From contig NZ_AP025510.1 of the NCBI RefSeq assembly GCF_024347635.1, positions 1,364,001-1,428,000 on the forward strand: 64,000 nucleotides of DNA, read 5' to 3'. Below, in pieces: positions 35,378 to 44,400 of this stretch (the stretch's first letter is position 1; every line of letters starts with the position of its first letter). Under the pieces are notes generated by a model that searched no databases, had not been told where the DNA came from, and worked only from the letters and a program-made list of their open reading frames with translations. The position numbers and the translations under genes are program-made. The stretch comes from Vibrio tasmaniensis. GTDB taxonomy: Bacteria > Pseudomonadota > Gammaproteobacteria > Enterobacterales > Vibrionaceae.

Positions 35378-37037
35378 AAACCTGTTTCGATTACTTGCTG
35401 TGCTATCCAGTGGGCGTTGGGGCATAGCCCTGATTTCGGCGATCTTCCCAAGCATTATCATGATGGGCTTTGGTGTCTTCTTGGCGGTCAAATACGGTTA
35501 CCTAGTCGAAATGTCGATTGCCATTGCGGTGAGTACCTTGGTGTTCACCATTCCTTTATTCATTTCTAGCCGCTCTTCTCGCGAACCAACTTATAGTGAT
35601 GTGTCTTCAAATCCAGCAAGCGAGGGTGAAACCGAATCACCGACTAAGAGTGCACATATCAATGGTACGTTAGTAAACGATGCGATGGTCAAAGCATCTG
35701 ATGAATGGTCGCAAGCTGAGCTGTTGATTTGGAATGATTCAAAACACTATGTACGACAGCAGTTAATGGTCGAGATAGAGTGGGGCAACCTTGACCAAAC
35801 TGGTTTAGAGGTGCTCGAGTTTGTCGCCAAAAAGTTTGATAAAAAATCGCTCGACTTCTCTATCCCTGAAGGGCTCAAGTTATTTGAAGAGGTCAGCCGC
35901 CGATACAAGCTGGTGGTGAAAGAACACATTCCCGGCATTGAATATCTTAAGGTTTCTTACATCAAAGCAGGCTACGAAGCCTATGATAAATACGGTGAGC
36001 TAGGGCAGAAGATCTTCAAAGCGGCTATCTGGGGCAACCACCTTAAAAACCTGTATTTGAATCCACTCAAGGTGATTTCTGATTTAGGTCGGGAACAAGC
36101 CACATCTACCATGACCAAAGGTGTGGTGGATGACATGCAATACGCCGCCAAACAAGCCTTGTTAGATGAAGTGGCTGCGGTGGCAATTGATCTTTATAGC
36201 GGACGATTCAGCATTGAAGACGAAGCGTTAACAGCGTCTGATGTGTCTGAAGTCGACGAGAAACGTTTTGCTCCTGAATTAGAGCCTGTACGAATTGTGC
36301 TGGTGGGGCAAACAAGTTCGGGTAAATCCTCACTGATTAATGCCCTTAAGCAAGAGCTGGTTGCCGAGGTCGACGTTCTACCATCAACCGATACTTCAAC
36401 GGTGTATAACGCGTTTGTCGATGACAATGACGTTCGGGTGGTTGATCTACAAGGGCTTGATGGTAACGCCAAAACCGAAGCGCAGATGCTTAAAGAGATG
36501 ACTCAAGCCGATGTGGTACTTTGGGTGCTTAAAGCCAATCAATCGGCTCGTGAACTGGATAAACAGTTGAAGGATAAGTTTGACGCTTTCTATGACGATC
36601 CGAAGAACATCTCACGTAAGAAGCCAATCGTTGTCTCGGTTGTAAACCAGGTCGATCGATTAAAACCTGTTGACGAGTGGCAGCCGCCTTATGACTTAGA
36701 GAGCCCGACATCGGCCAAGGGTAAGATCATTGCTCAAGCGCTCGAATACAATCAAACACTGTTACAGCCGGACATTGCTTTGCCGCTGGCGATGGCACCA
36801 GAAAAGGAGCAGTTTGGTTTAGATATTTTAAGGCAGACGTTGCTCGAACGTATCGCTGACGCAAATAACGTGCAGAGAAATCGCCAACGTTTTGAAGCAA
36901 TGAAAAGAGGGACGTCGGTCAAAGGACAGCTGAACAAAGCAGTAAAAGCCGGTAAAAAGGTCGCACCAAGCGCGCTGAAAGCCGCGACACCGAAGTTAGC
37001 TGAAATGGCGATTAAACAAGTGGTTAAGAAGAAGTAA
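35364..37037 (+). CDS. Membrane-anchored GTPase with C-terminal G domain
   Basis: A 557-aa protein. Two TM helices lie near residues 17-36 and 40-66, followed by a polar Ser/Glu-rich linker (70-100), a largely helical middle (110-290) and a C-terminal G domain: Walker A GQTSSGKSS (315-323), G3 DLQG, and G4 VVNQVD, where NQVD replaces NKxD. The protein ends in a Lys-rich tail. Its reading frame begins 14 bp inside the preceding GTPase gene. The order TM helices then G domain fits a partner GTPase that forms a membrane hetero-complex with the DUF697 protein (inference). No exact relative is recognised. Confidence 0.85.
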   Translation: MKKIRNLFRLLAVLSSGRWGIALISAIFPSIIMMGFGVFLAVKYGYLVEMSIAIAVSTLVFTIPLFISSRSSREPTYSDVSSNPASEGETESPTKSAHINGTLVNDAMVKASDEWSQAELLIWNDSKHYVRQQLMVEIEWGNLDQTGLEVLEFVAKKFDKKSLDFSIPEGLKLFEEVSRRYKLVVKEHIPGIEYLKVSYIKAGYEAYDKYGELGQKIFKAAIWGNHLKNLYLNPLKVISDLGREQATSTMTKGVVDDMQYAAKQALLDEVAAVAIDLYSGRFSIEDEALTASDVSEVDEKRFAPELEPVRIVLVGQTSSGKSSLINALKQELVAEVDVLPSTDTSTVYNAFVDDNDVRVVDLQGLDGNAKTEAQMLKEMTQADVVLWVLKANQSARELDKQLKDKFDAFYDDPKNISRKKPIVVSVVNQVDRLKPVDEWQPPYDLESPTSAKGKIIAQALEYNQTLLQPDIALPLAMAPEKEQFGLDILRQTLLERIADANNVQRNRQRFEAMKRGTSVKGQLNKAVKAGKKVAPSALKAATPKLAEMAIKQVVKKK

Positions 37038-37432
37038 CCTGATTTAATAACAATAGCTATGGCAATGGAAATAGCAATAAAGCTCTGATGAGATTGAAGA
37101 CGAAGTTAACGTTACTCATTTATTATCAGAGCTTGTTTTTATCTATCACTAGTTATTATTGAACCTTTATTTCCGAAACTGTTTTCACTACTGCTATTTA
37201 GAACGACCGTTATTTACCACTACAGCTATTTATCGATGCTTGTTTAACTCGCGAACTAGTTTAATAGTATATAAACTGACGATATTCACAGTTTATATAA
37301 CATGCTGTCGTATTTAATTATCATTCTAAGTGTTGATCACATTTATACTTTTCTAAGCTGTATTTATAAAAAAATTGCACTATATTTAAATTTCGGATCA
37401 TCTTGATTTCAACGTAGGGATATATTGTGAAC
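37038..37432. other. Gene-free stretch upstream of tnaC
   Basis: About 395 bp with a hairpin after the GTPase genes (37080-37140) and a CRP right-half-like GATCACATTT (37335-37344), whose position about 90 bp before tnaC fits catabolite control of the tna operon. Nothing else is recognised. Confidence 0.5.
37080..37140 (+). terminator. Possible terminator after the GTPase pair
   Basis: Arms AAGCTCTGAT (37080-37089) and ATCAGAGCTT (37125-37134) are perfect but enclose a 35-nt loop; GTTTTT follows. Confidence 0.45.
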
Positions 37433-37525
37433 ATGTATCTTAAATGGCAGTCAACAACATGGCTAACCTTGTTAGCTTGGTATACTTTAGATCATCAGCT
37501 CTCGTTCCGCCTTTCTTCAGAGTAG
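37433..37525 (+). CDS. tnaC: TnaC-type leader peptide of the tryptophanase operon
   Basis: A 30-codon ORF (MYLKWQSTTWLTLLAWYTLD...) with start ATG 37433 (or GTG 37427, preceded by AGGGA at 6 nt). The segment W16-Y-T-L-D20 matches the W-F-x-I-D core of TnaC peptides, in which the Trp and Asp/Asn sense free tryptophan by stalling the ribosome. It lies 316 bp before tnaA. The peptide ends in SSE rather than the usual Pro near the end, an unusual feature. C-rich, G-poor sequence with AGCCCTTGCGC after the stop resembles the boxA/rut region where Rho acts when the leader is not stalled. Confidence 0.65.
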   Translation: MYLKWQSTTWLTLLAWYTLDHQLSFRLSSE

Positions 37526-37841
37526 TACCCTCTAGGCGTCACGCGCCAGCAGAGCCCTTGCGCTTTGCCAATCCTGTTAATTCTATCTTAAGAAATGTCG
37601 TAACTCATGCGCTAGTTATTTGTGTTTTTATACATGCAGTTCTTATCTCTTATTTATTATTAATTGGATCCTAATCAATACGTCATTGATTAAATAATCT
37701 ATTTCTAGCTATTAATTTTTATCGTAATTATCACGAGAGTGGTCGTGCGTGAAAATAAATTAATGGTGATGACTCGTGACATCTAAAAAATAATAAAATT
37801 GGCCTTCCCCTTATAGGCTGAATTTGTTGAAAGGGACTATT
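37526..37841. promoter_or_regulatory. tnaC-tnaA spacer, probable Rho-dependent attenuation region
   Basis: A 316-bp untranslated spacer. The first 60 bp are C-rich and G-poor (boxA/rut-like). The remainder is AT-rich and contains no intrinsic terminator, as expected for Rho-dependent attenuation in tna operons. Confidence 0.5.
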
Positions 37842-39314
37842 ATGGAAAACTTCAAACATCTACCAGAACCGTTTCGTATTCGCGTTGTAGAACCAGTAAA
37901 AAGAACGACTCGCGCCTATCGTGAACAAGCCATTGTGGAAGCGGGTATGAACCCATTTTTGCTCGACAGTGATGACGTGTTTATCGACTTGCTGACAGAC
38001 AGCGGAACGGGTTCAATCACACAGCGTATGCAAGCCGCGATGTTAATGGGTGATGAAGCTTACAGTGGTAGCCGCAGTTACTATGCGCTGTCGAATGCGG
38101 TGAAAGATATCTTTGGCTATGAACTGACCATTCCAACACACCAAGGGCGTGGCGCAGAGCAGATTTACATTCCTGTTCTTATCAAGAAGCGTGAAATCGA
38201 AAAAGGGCTTGATCGCAGTAAAATGGTTGCCCTGTCTAACTACTTCTTCGATACCACACAAGGTCATACACAAGTGAATTGCTGTGTGGCGAAGAACGTT
38301 TACACCAAAGAAGCATTTGATACTTCAGTGAATGCCGACTTCAAAGGCAACTTCGATGTTGCGAAACTGGAAGAGGCGATCTTAGAAGCGGGTGCTGCCA
38401 ACGTTCCTTACATCGTGAGCACCATTACTTGTAACTCGGCTGGTGGACAACCTGTCTCTATCGCTAATCTTAAAGCCGTTTATGAAATCGCTCAGAAGTA
38501 CGATATTCCAGTGATCATGGACTCTGCACGCTACGCTGAAAATGCTTACTTCATTCAGCAGCGCGAAGCCGGTTATCAAGATTGGACTATCGAGCAAATT
38601 ACCCGTGAGTCGTACAAATATGCAGATGGATTAGCCATGTCTGCCAAGAAAGACGCAATGGTACAAATGGGCGGTTTGTTGTGCTTTAAAGATGACTCTT
38701 TCATGGATGTGTACACAGAGTGTCGTACCTTGTGTGTCGTGCAAGAAGGCTTCCCAACCTATGGTGGCTTAGAGGGCGGAGCAATGGAGCGCCTTGCGGT
38801 TGGCCTTTATGACGGCATGCGCCAAGACTGGCTGGAATACCGCATCGGTCAGGTTCAATACCTGGTTGATGGCTTAGAGGCGATGGGCATCGTGTGTCAG
38901 CAAGCGGGTGGTCATGCCGCATTTGTCGACGCGGGTAAATTGCTACCTCATATTCCTGCTGGTCAGTTCCCCGCGCATGCTTTGGCGTGTGAGCTTTATA
39001 AAGTAGCAGGTATCAGAGCGGTTGAGATTGGTTCTTTACTGCAAGGTCGTGACCCAGCAACGGGCGAGCAACATCCATGCCCTGCAGAGTTATTGCGCCT
39101 TACCATTCCTCGCGCGACCTACACACAAACTCACATGGATTTCATTATCGAAGCATTTGAAAAAGTGAAAGAGAATGCTGGGAAAGTGAAAGGGCTCGAC
39201 TTTACCTACGAACCACCAGTGTTAAGACACTTCACCGCTCGCTTGAAAGAGGTCGAAATCAGTGAGAAACAAGCAGAAAAAAAGAGCGGCCAAACGCTCG
39301 AAGAAGCATTTTAA
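37842..39314 (+). CDS. tnaA: Tryptophanase (tryptophan indole-lyase)
   Basis: A 490-aa PLP enzyme with the family's lysine motif [12 protein letters not shown]; the lysine aligns at K270, the same position as in E. coli TnaA. Other landmarks: [44 protein letters not shown]. It splits L-tryptophan to indole, pyruvate and ammonia. ATG 37842 has AAGGGA at 5-nt spacing; an upstream in-frame TTG (37824) is less likely. It is preceded by a TnaC-like leader and followed by a strong terminator; no tnaB permease follows, unlike in E. coli. Confidence 0.97.
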   Translation: MENFKHLPEPFRIRVVEPVKRTTRAYREQAIVEAGMNPFLLDSDDVFIDLLTDSGTGSITQRMQAAMLMGDEAYSGSRSYYALSNAVKDIFGYELTIPTHQGRGAEQIYIPVLIKKREIEKGLDRSKMVALSNYFFDTTQGHTQVNCCVAKNVYTKEAFDTSVNADFKGNFDVAKLEEAILEAGAANVPYIVSTITCNSAGGQPVSIANLKAVYEIAQKYDIPVIMDSARYAENAYFIQQREAGYQDWTIEQITRESYKYADGLAMSAKKDAMVQMGGLLCFKDDSFMDVYTECRTLCVVQEGFPTYGGLEGGAMERLAVGLYDGMRQDWLEYRIGQVQYLVDGLEAMGIVCQQAGGHAAFVDAGKLLPHIPAGQFPAHALACELYKVAGIRAVEIGSLLQGRDPATGEQHPCPAELLRLTIPRATYTQTHMDFIIEAFEKVKENAGKVKGLDFTYEPPVLRHFTARLKEVEISEKQAEKKSGQTLEEAF

Positions 39315-39353
39315 AATAAAAACATAAGCGAATAGTCACTAGAACCCTAATCG

Positions 39354-39382
39354 AAGGCTCCCTCGGGAGCCTTTTCTTTTTT
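39354..39382 (+). terminator. Rho-independent terminator after tnaA
   Basis: AAGGCTCCC, TC, GGGAGCCTT hairpin followed by TTCTTTTTTT. Confidence 0.9.
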
Positions 39383-39441
39383 TGGATGGTAGGGGAGTAA
39401 GGCAGCTAAGCTTTTAAGTAGTTAATCCGTTGAAAGCTGAA

Positions 39442-40326
39442 CTACGCTTGTTTGTTTTTCAGGGTAGATTTCAACATTTGGAATAGCCATTGATTCAAAG
39501 GTGCATCTTTTTGCGAACGACGGCAGCTCATCACATAGCTCACATCTATGGTCAATTTTTCTGGCAAGTCCATGCTGCGACAGCCTTCTGGCACACTGCC
39601 ACTGAGAGTGATACCAAAATAGTCGGAATTGAATATAACATTGTGAATCATCGCAGGGTGGTCGACTTCCACTCGTGGGTTTACGTGAAAACCGATATTT
39701 TTAAGACGCTCAAGGACCGGATATTTATTGTCATTCCATCCTGGTGTTTTAAATAGAGCGATTGGATAGTCGGCGAGCGATTCAAAGTTTTGCGCTGGAT
39801 GATCGTCTCTCACGAAGAAAACCACTTTTCCTTCCCCGAACTCCTTTTGAGAAATCGACTGTGGCAAGGTTTCATCAAAGTAGTGAACTGCAATGGATTC
39901 CTCACCATCGATGAGCCTGTTCCTAGCGTTGCTTCCCCACCTAAGAAACGAATAGCGAGCATGCGGGGCTGCTTTAGTCAGAGCAAATAGGAGTTTGGAG
40001 CCAAAGCGCTCCCAGAACAGTGTATTCGCGTAGATTTTGATATCACCTCGATATGAATTCGGGCAGAAGGCTTGGTGTTTTATCGCTTCAACACTGCTTA
40101 GTATCTGCTCAAAATTATCAATGTTATTTTCAACAAATGTCGTCGGTTCGAACCCATGTTTGGTTTGAACAAATAAAGGGTCTTCGAGTTGTACCTTTAA
40201 TTTCGAAAGGTTCTTGCTGATCGCACCGGAGGTTTTACCTAGCGATTCCGCAACCAGTCCAACATTGCGAAGTTCATACATACGCTTGATGACGAGGATA
40301 TTTTGAATGTCTAGATTGATGTCCAC
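39442..40326 (-). CDS. LysR-type transcriptional regulator
   Basis: A 294-aa LTTR: N-terminal winged HTH (about 8-66, including VAESLGKTSGAISKNLSKLK) and a periplasmic-binding-like effector domain (about 90-290). It is transcribed toward tnaA and away from the small secreted protein at 40582, with a 255-bp divergent region. LTTRs often control the divergent gene; here that would be the 79-aa secreted protein. A link to tryptophan/indole is only suggested by proximity. Confidence 0.88.
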   Translation of the reverse strand: MDINLDIQNILVIKRMYELRNVGLVAESLGKTSGAISKNLSKLKVQLEDPLFVQTKHGFEPTTFVENNIDNFEQILSSVEAIKHQAFCPNSYRGDIKIYANTLFWERFGSKLLFALTKAAPHARYSFLRWGSNARNRLIDGEESIAVHYFDETLPQSISQKEFGEGKVVFFVRDDHPAQNFESLADYPIALFKTPGWNDNKYPVLERLKNIGFHVNPRVEVDHPAMIHNVIFNSDYFGITLSGSVPEGCRSMDLPEKLTIDVSYVMSCRRSQKDAPLNQWLFQMLKSTLKNKQA

Positions 40327-40581
40327 AGGCTCTCCAAATGAATCCTTCTATAGGCAGAAATCTCTGTGCGGCAGGCGTACTGAGATTATGTGACTCTAAT
40401 ATCATAGTGCCAATAAAAATATTATAAGACAGCACCGCGTCAGAACTTCGCTAATCCCTTGATTTTCCATTTGGTAAATCTTGCTTTTCCTCGAATGGTT
40501 TATGTTCGATTGTTAAAGTTACTTCAACAGAGGCACACAGCAATCAAACGAACATAATATTAAAGTACCAAGAGGTGATGT

Positions 40582-40821
40582 ATGAACAAGTTAATCGCAC
40601 TAGGCTTAATGGCTCTTTCAATGAATACCGCTTTTGCGGCTGAAGGTACTTATACCGGTACTATCGACATGACAAGGAGCGAAGCTAATCAAGTAAAGGC
40701 TGAGCGTGTTGAATCTGACTTTACACTTGAGGGAAGAAATGAAGCTGCGAATAGTGGAATAAAATTCGAAAGAAACGTTGCTCAAGACCAAGCGATTCAG
40801 TTGAATGGTCGTCGCGACTAA
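40582..40821 (+). CDS. Small secreted protein of unknown function (79 aa)
   Basis: A signal peptide (KLIALGLMALSMNTAFA, cleavage before AEGTY) leads a mature peptide of about 60 residues rich in charged and polar residues, without cysteines. AAGAGGTG lies 7 nt before the ATG, giving good translation initiation. It is divergent from the LysR gene and followed by a strong stem-loop (40848-40885). I do not recognise the family. Confidence 0.7.
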   Translation: MNKLIALGLMALSMNTAFAAEGTYTGTIDMTRSEANQVKAERVESDFTLEGRNEAANSGIKFERNVAQDQAIQLNGRRD

Positions 40822-40847
40822 CGTTAGAGATGTGCTTACCATTGTCA

Positions 40848-40885
40848 TGAGAAATGCTGCGCCCTTGGGTGCAGCATTTCTCGTT
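40848..40885 (+). terminator. Terminator-like stem-loop after the small secreted protein
   Basis: GAGAAATGCTGC and GCAGCATTTCTC form a perfect 12-bp stem with a 10-nt loop; only a weak T-run (GTTATT) follows. Confidence 0.65.
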
Positions 40886-41037
40886 ATTGGGTTGTGGAGT
40901 ATTTTATAAACTCTAGTGATCTAGCCTTGGCATGGTGTGTAACGTGTGGCATTTTGTTCTCCTCTAACTTAAGAACGCGACTCGGTGCTGGTTCAGCATG
41001 ACAAACGAGCAAGCGAACGATTCGAAAAGGGCTAGGA

Positions 41038-41355
41038 ATGACTCGAAATGAAACGGGAATGATTCGTCATATTTTATTGATAAAATTCAAAGAAACGGCA
41101 GACCTCTCTGAGGTAGAAAAGTTGAGAGTGTTGTTTGAAGCGATGCCAAGCAAAATTGAAGGGGTTACTTCAGTAGAATCGGGGTTAAATGATAGCCCTG
41201 AAAATAAGAATCAAGGTTATACCCACTCTGTGTTAATGACGTTCGCCGATGAAGAAGGCCGTCAGAATTACCTTCCGCATCCAGAGCATGATGCGCTGAA
41301 AGATGTGTTTCGTCCGTTGCTGGATGACATCATCGTGTTTGATTATTCACTGTAA
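41038..41355 (+). CDS. Dabb-family (stress-responsive A/B barrel) protein
   Basis: A 105-aa protein; the core from residue 8 (MIRHILLIKFKE) to the end (DDIIVFDYSL) matches the Dabb ferredoxin-like dimeric barrel, with VESGLN and PEHDAL...PLLDDI as typical segments. ATG 41038 (after AAGG) or ATG 41059 (after GGGA) may be the start. Dabb proteins have diverse or unknown roles. It stands alone on the + strand. Confidence 0.8.
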   Translation: MTRNETGMIRHILLIKFKETADLSEVEKLRVLFEAMPSKIEGVTSVESGLNDSPENKNQGYTHSVLMTFADEEGRQNYLPHPEHDALKDVFRPLLDDIIVFDYSL

Positions 41356-41658
41356 TTAGTTTGGCTCTGTGGGCTTACAAAGGATAAAGATCAACGTTCG
41401 AAGTTCAAACTGATAGAAGCGTATAGACCAAAAGTAGATCTACTTACAGCATACACACTTAAGATGTCACGAATAATAAAGAGCAGGCTAGGGATGAAGC
41501 ATGAGAGCTAAGCTTGATCTTGGTAAGTTAGCGATGTTATTGGCAATGTGAATGGTTTATATTTTCGTAATGTCTATATGCCAAAGGAAAATGTTGCGTT
41601 GGTACAATGCGTTACATAAATGGGCACTAGGTCGAAAGTATATGAATTAAGGATAATT
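41356..41658. other. Gene-free stretch before the GNAT gene
   Basis: About 300 bp, AT-rich, no ORF with a ribosome site and no strong hairpin recognised. Confidence 0.4.
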
Positions 41659-42135
41659 ATGCCGGATATCACCCTCCAACTTGAACTTGCCAGCACTGCC
41701 GATATCCAACAGCTGCAGAACTCGGCACTCAGCGCATTTGCAGACGATGTGGAAAAATACGGTGCGTTCCCGCCAAACATAGAGTCAACTGAGTGGTTTA
41801 AAGCCGAAGTCAGTAAAGGTAATTTCTATAAAGTGCTGTACAACAGCGACTATGCTGGGGCAATTTGCGTAGAGTGCGGTGAGCAGAGCAGTATTGAGAT
41901 CCGATATTTCTACATTGATGTTCAGTATCAAAATAAACATATTGGCTCTCAAGCCATGAGCCTTATTGAACACCAGTATTCGCATATCACAAACTGGACT
42001 TTATTCACCCCTTATCAGTCCTACAGAAACCACCATTTCTACGAAAAGTTAGGATATATCAAAGTCGGTGAAGTACAGCCAGACCAATCAGATGATTTCA
42101 AGTTGTTTGAATATTCAAAGAGCCATTTAAGTTGA
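41659..42135 (+). CDS. GNAT-family N-acetyltransferase
   Basis: A 158-aa protein with the GNAT acetyl-CoA-binding pattern YIDVQYQNKHIGSQAMSLIE (about 87-106; the usual Q/RxxGxG/A appears as Q-N-K-H-I-G-S) and a C-terminal HFYEKLGYIKVGE that is typical of the family. ATG 41659 has AAGGA at 5-nt spacing; a longer frame upstream has none. The substrate is unknown. Confidence 0.82.
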   Translation: MPDITLQLELASTADIQQLQNSALSAFADDVEKYGAFPPNIESTEWFKAEVSKGNFYKVLYNSDYAGAICVECGEQSSIEIRYFYIDVQYQNKHIGSQAMSLIEHQYSHITNWTLFTPYQSYRNHHFYEKLGYIKVGEVQPDQSDDFKLFEYSKSHLS

Positions 42136-42230
42136 AATAGCGGCATGACAAACGTGCACGGTATCTATAACTGATGATTGCTGCTCAATTAGATGTTTTG
42201 GTATAGGGAAAATTCAGCTAAGGGAATTAG

Positions 42231-42707
42231 ATGAGTGAAAAAGTGAAAGTAGCGCTGAAGTGGCTCAAAGAACTCTTGGATGCCGAGGGTGTTGAGTATC
42301 AAATTGTCGGAGGGCTAGCTGCAACGATACATGGTGGCAGTCGTGAAATCGCAGACATAGACCTTTATATCCACAACTTCGACGCAAATAAGGTTTTGGC
42401 TCACGTATCGCAATTCATATCTAAACCGTTAACTCACTACGCAGAATACGGCTGGGATCTCGAGTATTTCCAGTTGATTTACCAAGAACAAAAAATTGAA
42501 ATTGGTTTATCTCATAATACGAAGATACAGTCGGCTCTAGATGGCTCTTGGCATCAACTCGCAATCGATTTTTCAGAGTCAGTAATTAAAGACTATCAAG
42601 GTATCGAACTGCCAGTCATTCCAGTCCATCAGTTAGTCGAGTACAAGCGAATATTGGGTAGGGAAGTCGACCTAATTGATATACAAGAACTGACGTTAGC
42701 CACTTAA
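42231..42707 (+). CDS. Nucleotidyltransferase-fold protein (MNT/AbiEii-like), unknown role
   Basis: A 158-aa protein with VGGLAATIHGGSREIADIDL (about 27-46), giving the G-G...D-x-D pattern of minimal nucleotidyltransferases, and EIGLS near 87-91 that could supply the third acidic residue. The C-terminus (PVIPVHQLVEYKRILGREVD) resembles kinase/NTase-like proteins that handle small molecules or tRNA. No partner HEPN toxin is adjacent, so a toxin-antitoxin role is not supported. It is 29 bp before the YjbR gene. Confidence 0.75.
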   Translation: MSEKVKVALKWLKELLDAEGVEYQIVGGLAATIHGGSREIADIDLYIHNFDANKVLAHVSQFISKPLTHYAEYGWDLEYFQLIYQEQKIEIGLSHNTKIQSALDGSWHQLAIDFSESVIKDYQGIELPVIPVHQLVEYKRILGREVDLIDIQELTLAT

Positions 42708-42736
42708 TTTGATGTTGTGTGCATAAGGAAATGAGT

Positions 42737-43111
42737 ATGAATTACGATGAATTTAACCATTTTTGCGGGACATTTACTGGGACGAGTCATGTCGTTCAAT
42801 GGGGCAATTCAGATGTCTGGAAGGTGGGTGGTAAAGTCTTTGCTATTGGTGGTTGGAGTGACGGCAAAAAAGCGGCATTCACTTTTAAGACATCCAACTT
42901 AAATTACGATTTTCTCAGTGATTGTGAGGGCTATAAACCGGCTCCGTACTTTGCTAACCGTGGAATGAAATGGATACAGCAAGTTGAGACTGATGGTCAA
43001 TTAGACGATGACCTAAAGTATTACTTGTCTGAGTCTTATCGAATTGTTGCGAGTGGCTTAAGTAAACGTAAACAACGAGAGTTGGGCATAGATAATGACA
43101 AGGAAAGCTGA
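42737..43111 (+). CDS. MmcQ/YjbR-family protein
   Basis: A 124-aa protein with the CyaY-like YjbR fold pattern: HVVQWGNSDVWKVGGKVFAI near 20-40, KAAFTFK, and ...YKPAPYFANRGMKWI near 70-85, a hallmark of the family (KPAPY). ATG 42737 has AAGGA at 7-nt spacing. It overlaps the NUDIX gene by 17 bp, so they are co-translated. YjbR proteins may bind DNA; the role is unclear. Confidence 0.85.
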   Translation: MNYDEFNHFCGTFTGTSHVVQWGNSDVWKVGGKVFAIGGWSDGKKAAFTFKTSNLNYDFLSDCEGYKPAPYFANRGMKWIQQVETDGQLDDDLKYYLSESYRIVASGLSKRKQRELGIDNDKES

Positions 43112-43499
43112 CTTGAAAAATATTGCTGTGACGGTGGTTGTAAGAGACGGAAAAGTTCTCGTCCAAAAACGCTTTAGACATCGCCAAGGTAAGGTATTTG
43201 AGTTCCCTGGAGGTTCAGTTGATCCCGGTGAGTCGGGTAGCCAAGCCGCAATTAGAGAGTTGTGGGAAGAAACAGGTCTTAAAGCGCTACAACTTCTCGG
43301 CACTCATCAAGCTTTGAATAACTTCGGTGGTGAGATTCATTCTGTAGTTTTGCTTGCGGATCAGAATGATGAGCCTGAAATAGTCGACGCAGAAAGACAG
43401 CAAACTTTCTATTGGCTAGAGCCCTCAGCGATTCCTCTTGATGATTTTTATTGTGCAGATATAGAGTTTATAGAGAACTATTTGAGTAGATATGCATAG
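43095..43499 (+). CDS. NUDIX hydrolase (MutT-like)
   Basis: A 134-aa protein with a complete Nudix box: GGSVDPGES then AAIRELWEETGL (about 39-62; the G-x5-E-x7-R-E-x-x-E-E-x-G pattern). The short size and N-terminus (IAVTVVVRDGKVLVQKR) resemble MutT/NudG-like enzymes that hydrolyse modified NTPs. The start overlaps the YjbR gene by 17 bp. The exact substrate cannot be called. Confidence 0.9.
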   Translation: MTRKADLKNIAVTVVVRDGKVLVQKRFRHRQGKVFEFPGGSVDPGESGSQAAIRELWEETGLKALQLLGTHQALNNFGGEIHSVVLLADQNDEPEIVDAERQQTFYWLEPSAIPLDDFYCADIEFIENYLSRYA

Positions 43500-43623
43500 T
43501 TCAAAGTTGGTTTGAATATTGAATTTACTATGTAGTAGACATATTACTGCATGAGCTGTTATTTAAGTTCCTCTATATGCTTTAAATGGGACTTTTACGT
43601 GTAGCGATTTTGTGCAAGTTAAC

Positions 43624-44271
43624 ATGGAGAATAAATTGAAAGATTATGAAGTTTATCTGTTCGATATGGATGGAACATTAGTAAATTCAGAGCCGTTAAA
43701 GGGCAAAGCATTGGCACTAGCTTGTGCAGATTATGACGTTCAAGTGGACTACAACATATACAAAGATGTCATGGGAGAAAATTGGCAGGTAGTGACTGGG
43801 CACTTTTTCGACCATGCGGGGATTTCACCAAACCTAGCTGAATTTAACCGTTATTTTCGAACCCACTACGAACGGATGTTAGGTGAAGAGCTAGAGCTAA
43901 ATATTGGCGCTAAATCGTATATTGAACATCTTAAAAAAGAAGGTAAGAGATGTGGTGTCGTAAGCTCGGCTGCGACATGGATGGTCGATAATATTTTGAC
44001 TTCGTTACAACTGGACCATGTTTTTGATCTTGTAATCACTCAAGAGCACGTAACTAAGCACAAGCCAGATCCTGAAGCGTATAACCTTGCACTCCAAAAT
44101 CTAAACGTGTCAGCTGAACATGTAGTCGTGTTTGAAGATTCAACTGCTGGTATTTGTGCTGGTAGATCTAGTGGTTGCGACGTTATTGCTGTTAAGCATG
44201 AGTTTAATACGAGAAATGATTTAAGTGGCGCACTAAAATCAATCAGTGCTTACGATGAAGTGTTGGTGTAA
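43624..44271 (+). CDS. HAD-superfamily hydrolase, beta-phosphoglucomutase/phosphatase-like
   Basis: A 215-aa HAD subfamily IA protein with all four motifs: I YLFDMDGTLVNSEP (near the N-terminus), II VVSSAATW, III KHKPDPEAY, IV VVFEDSTAGICAG. It has the small helical cap of phosphoglycolate/sugar phosphatases or beta-phosphoglucomutase. The start is uncertain: ATG 43624 is used; GTG 43612 and TTG 43636 (after GGAG) are alternatives. Substrate unknown. Confidence 0.88.
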   Translation: MENKLKDYEVYLFDMDGTLVNSEPLKGKALALACADYDVQVDYNIYKDVMGENWQVVTGHFFDHAGISPNLAEFNRYFRTHYERMLGEELELNIGAKSYIEHLKKEGKRCGVVSSAATWMVDNILTSLQLDHVFDLVITQEHVTKHKPDPEAYNLALQNLNVSAEHVVVFEDSTAGICAGRSSGCDVIAVKHEFNTRNDLSGALKSISAYDEVLV

Positions 44272-44400
44272 CAAAGTTATCTGTTGTGATTCTCAATACC
44301 TTACATTTTGGATTAAAAGTTGGGTTCATTGCTTTGGGTACAATTTTTAGACAGGAGCGTTTTATTCACCTCTATTCAGCATCAGTTTCACGGAGGAAAC

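Noticed and set aside
37444..37674. 76-aa ORF overlapping the tna leader
   Set aside because: It is in another frame from tnaC, lacks a ribosome site, and is better explained as the leader and boxA/rut region of tnaA.
42231..42707. Toxin-antitoxin or Abi system
   Set aside because: The nucleotidyltransferase has no HEPN or AbiEi-like partner next to it; the neighbour is a YjbR protein.
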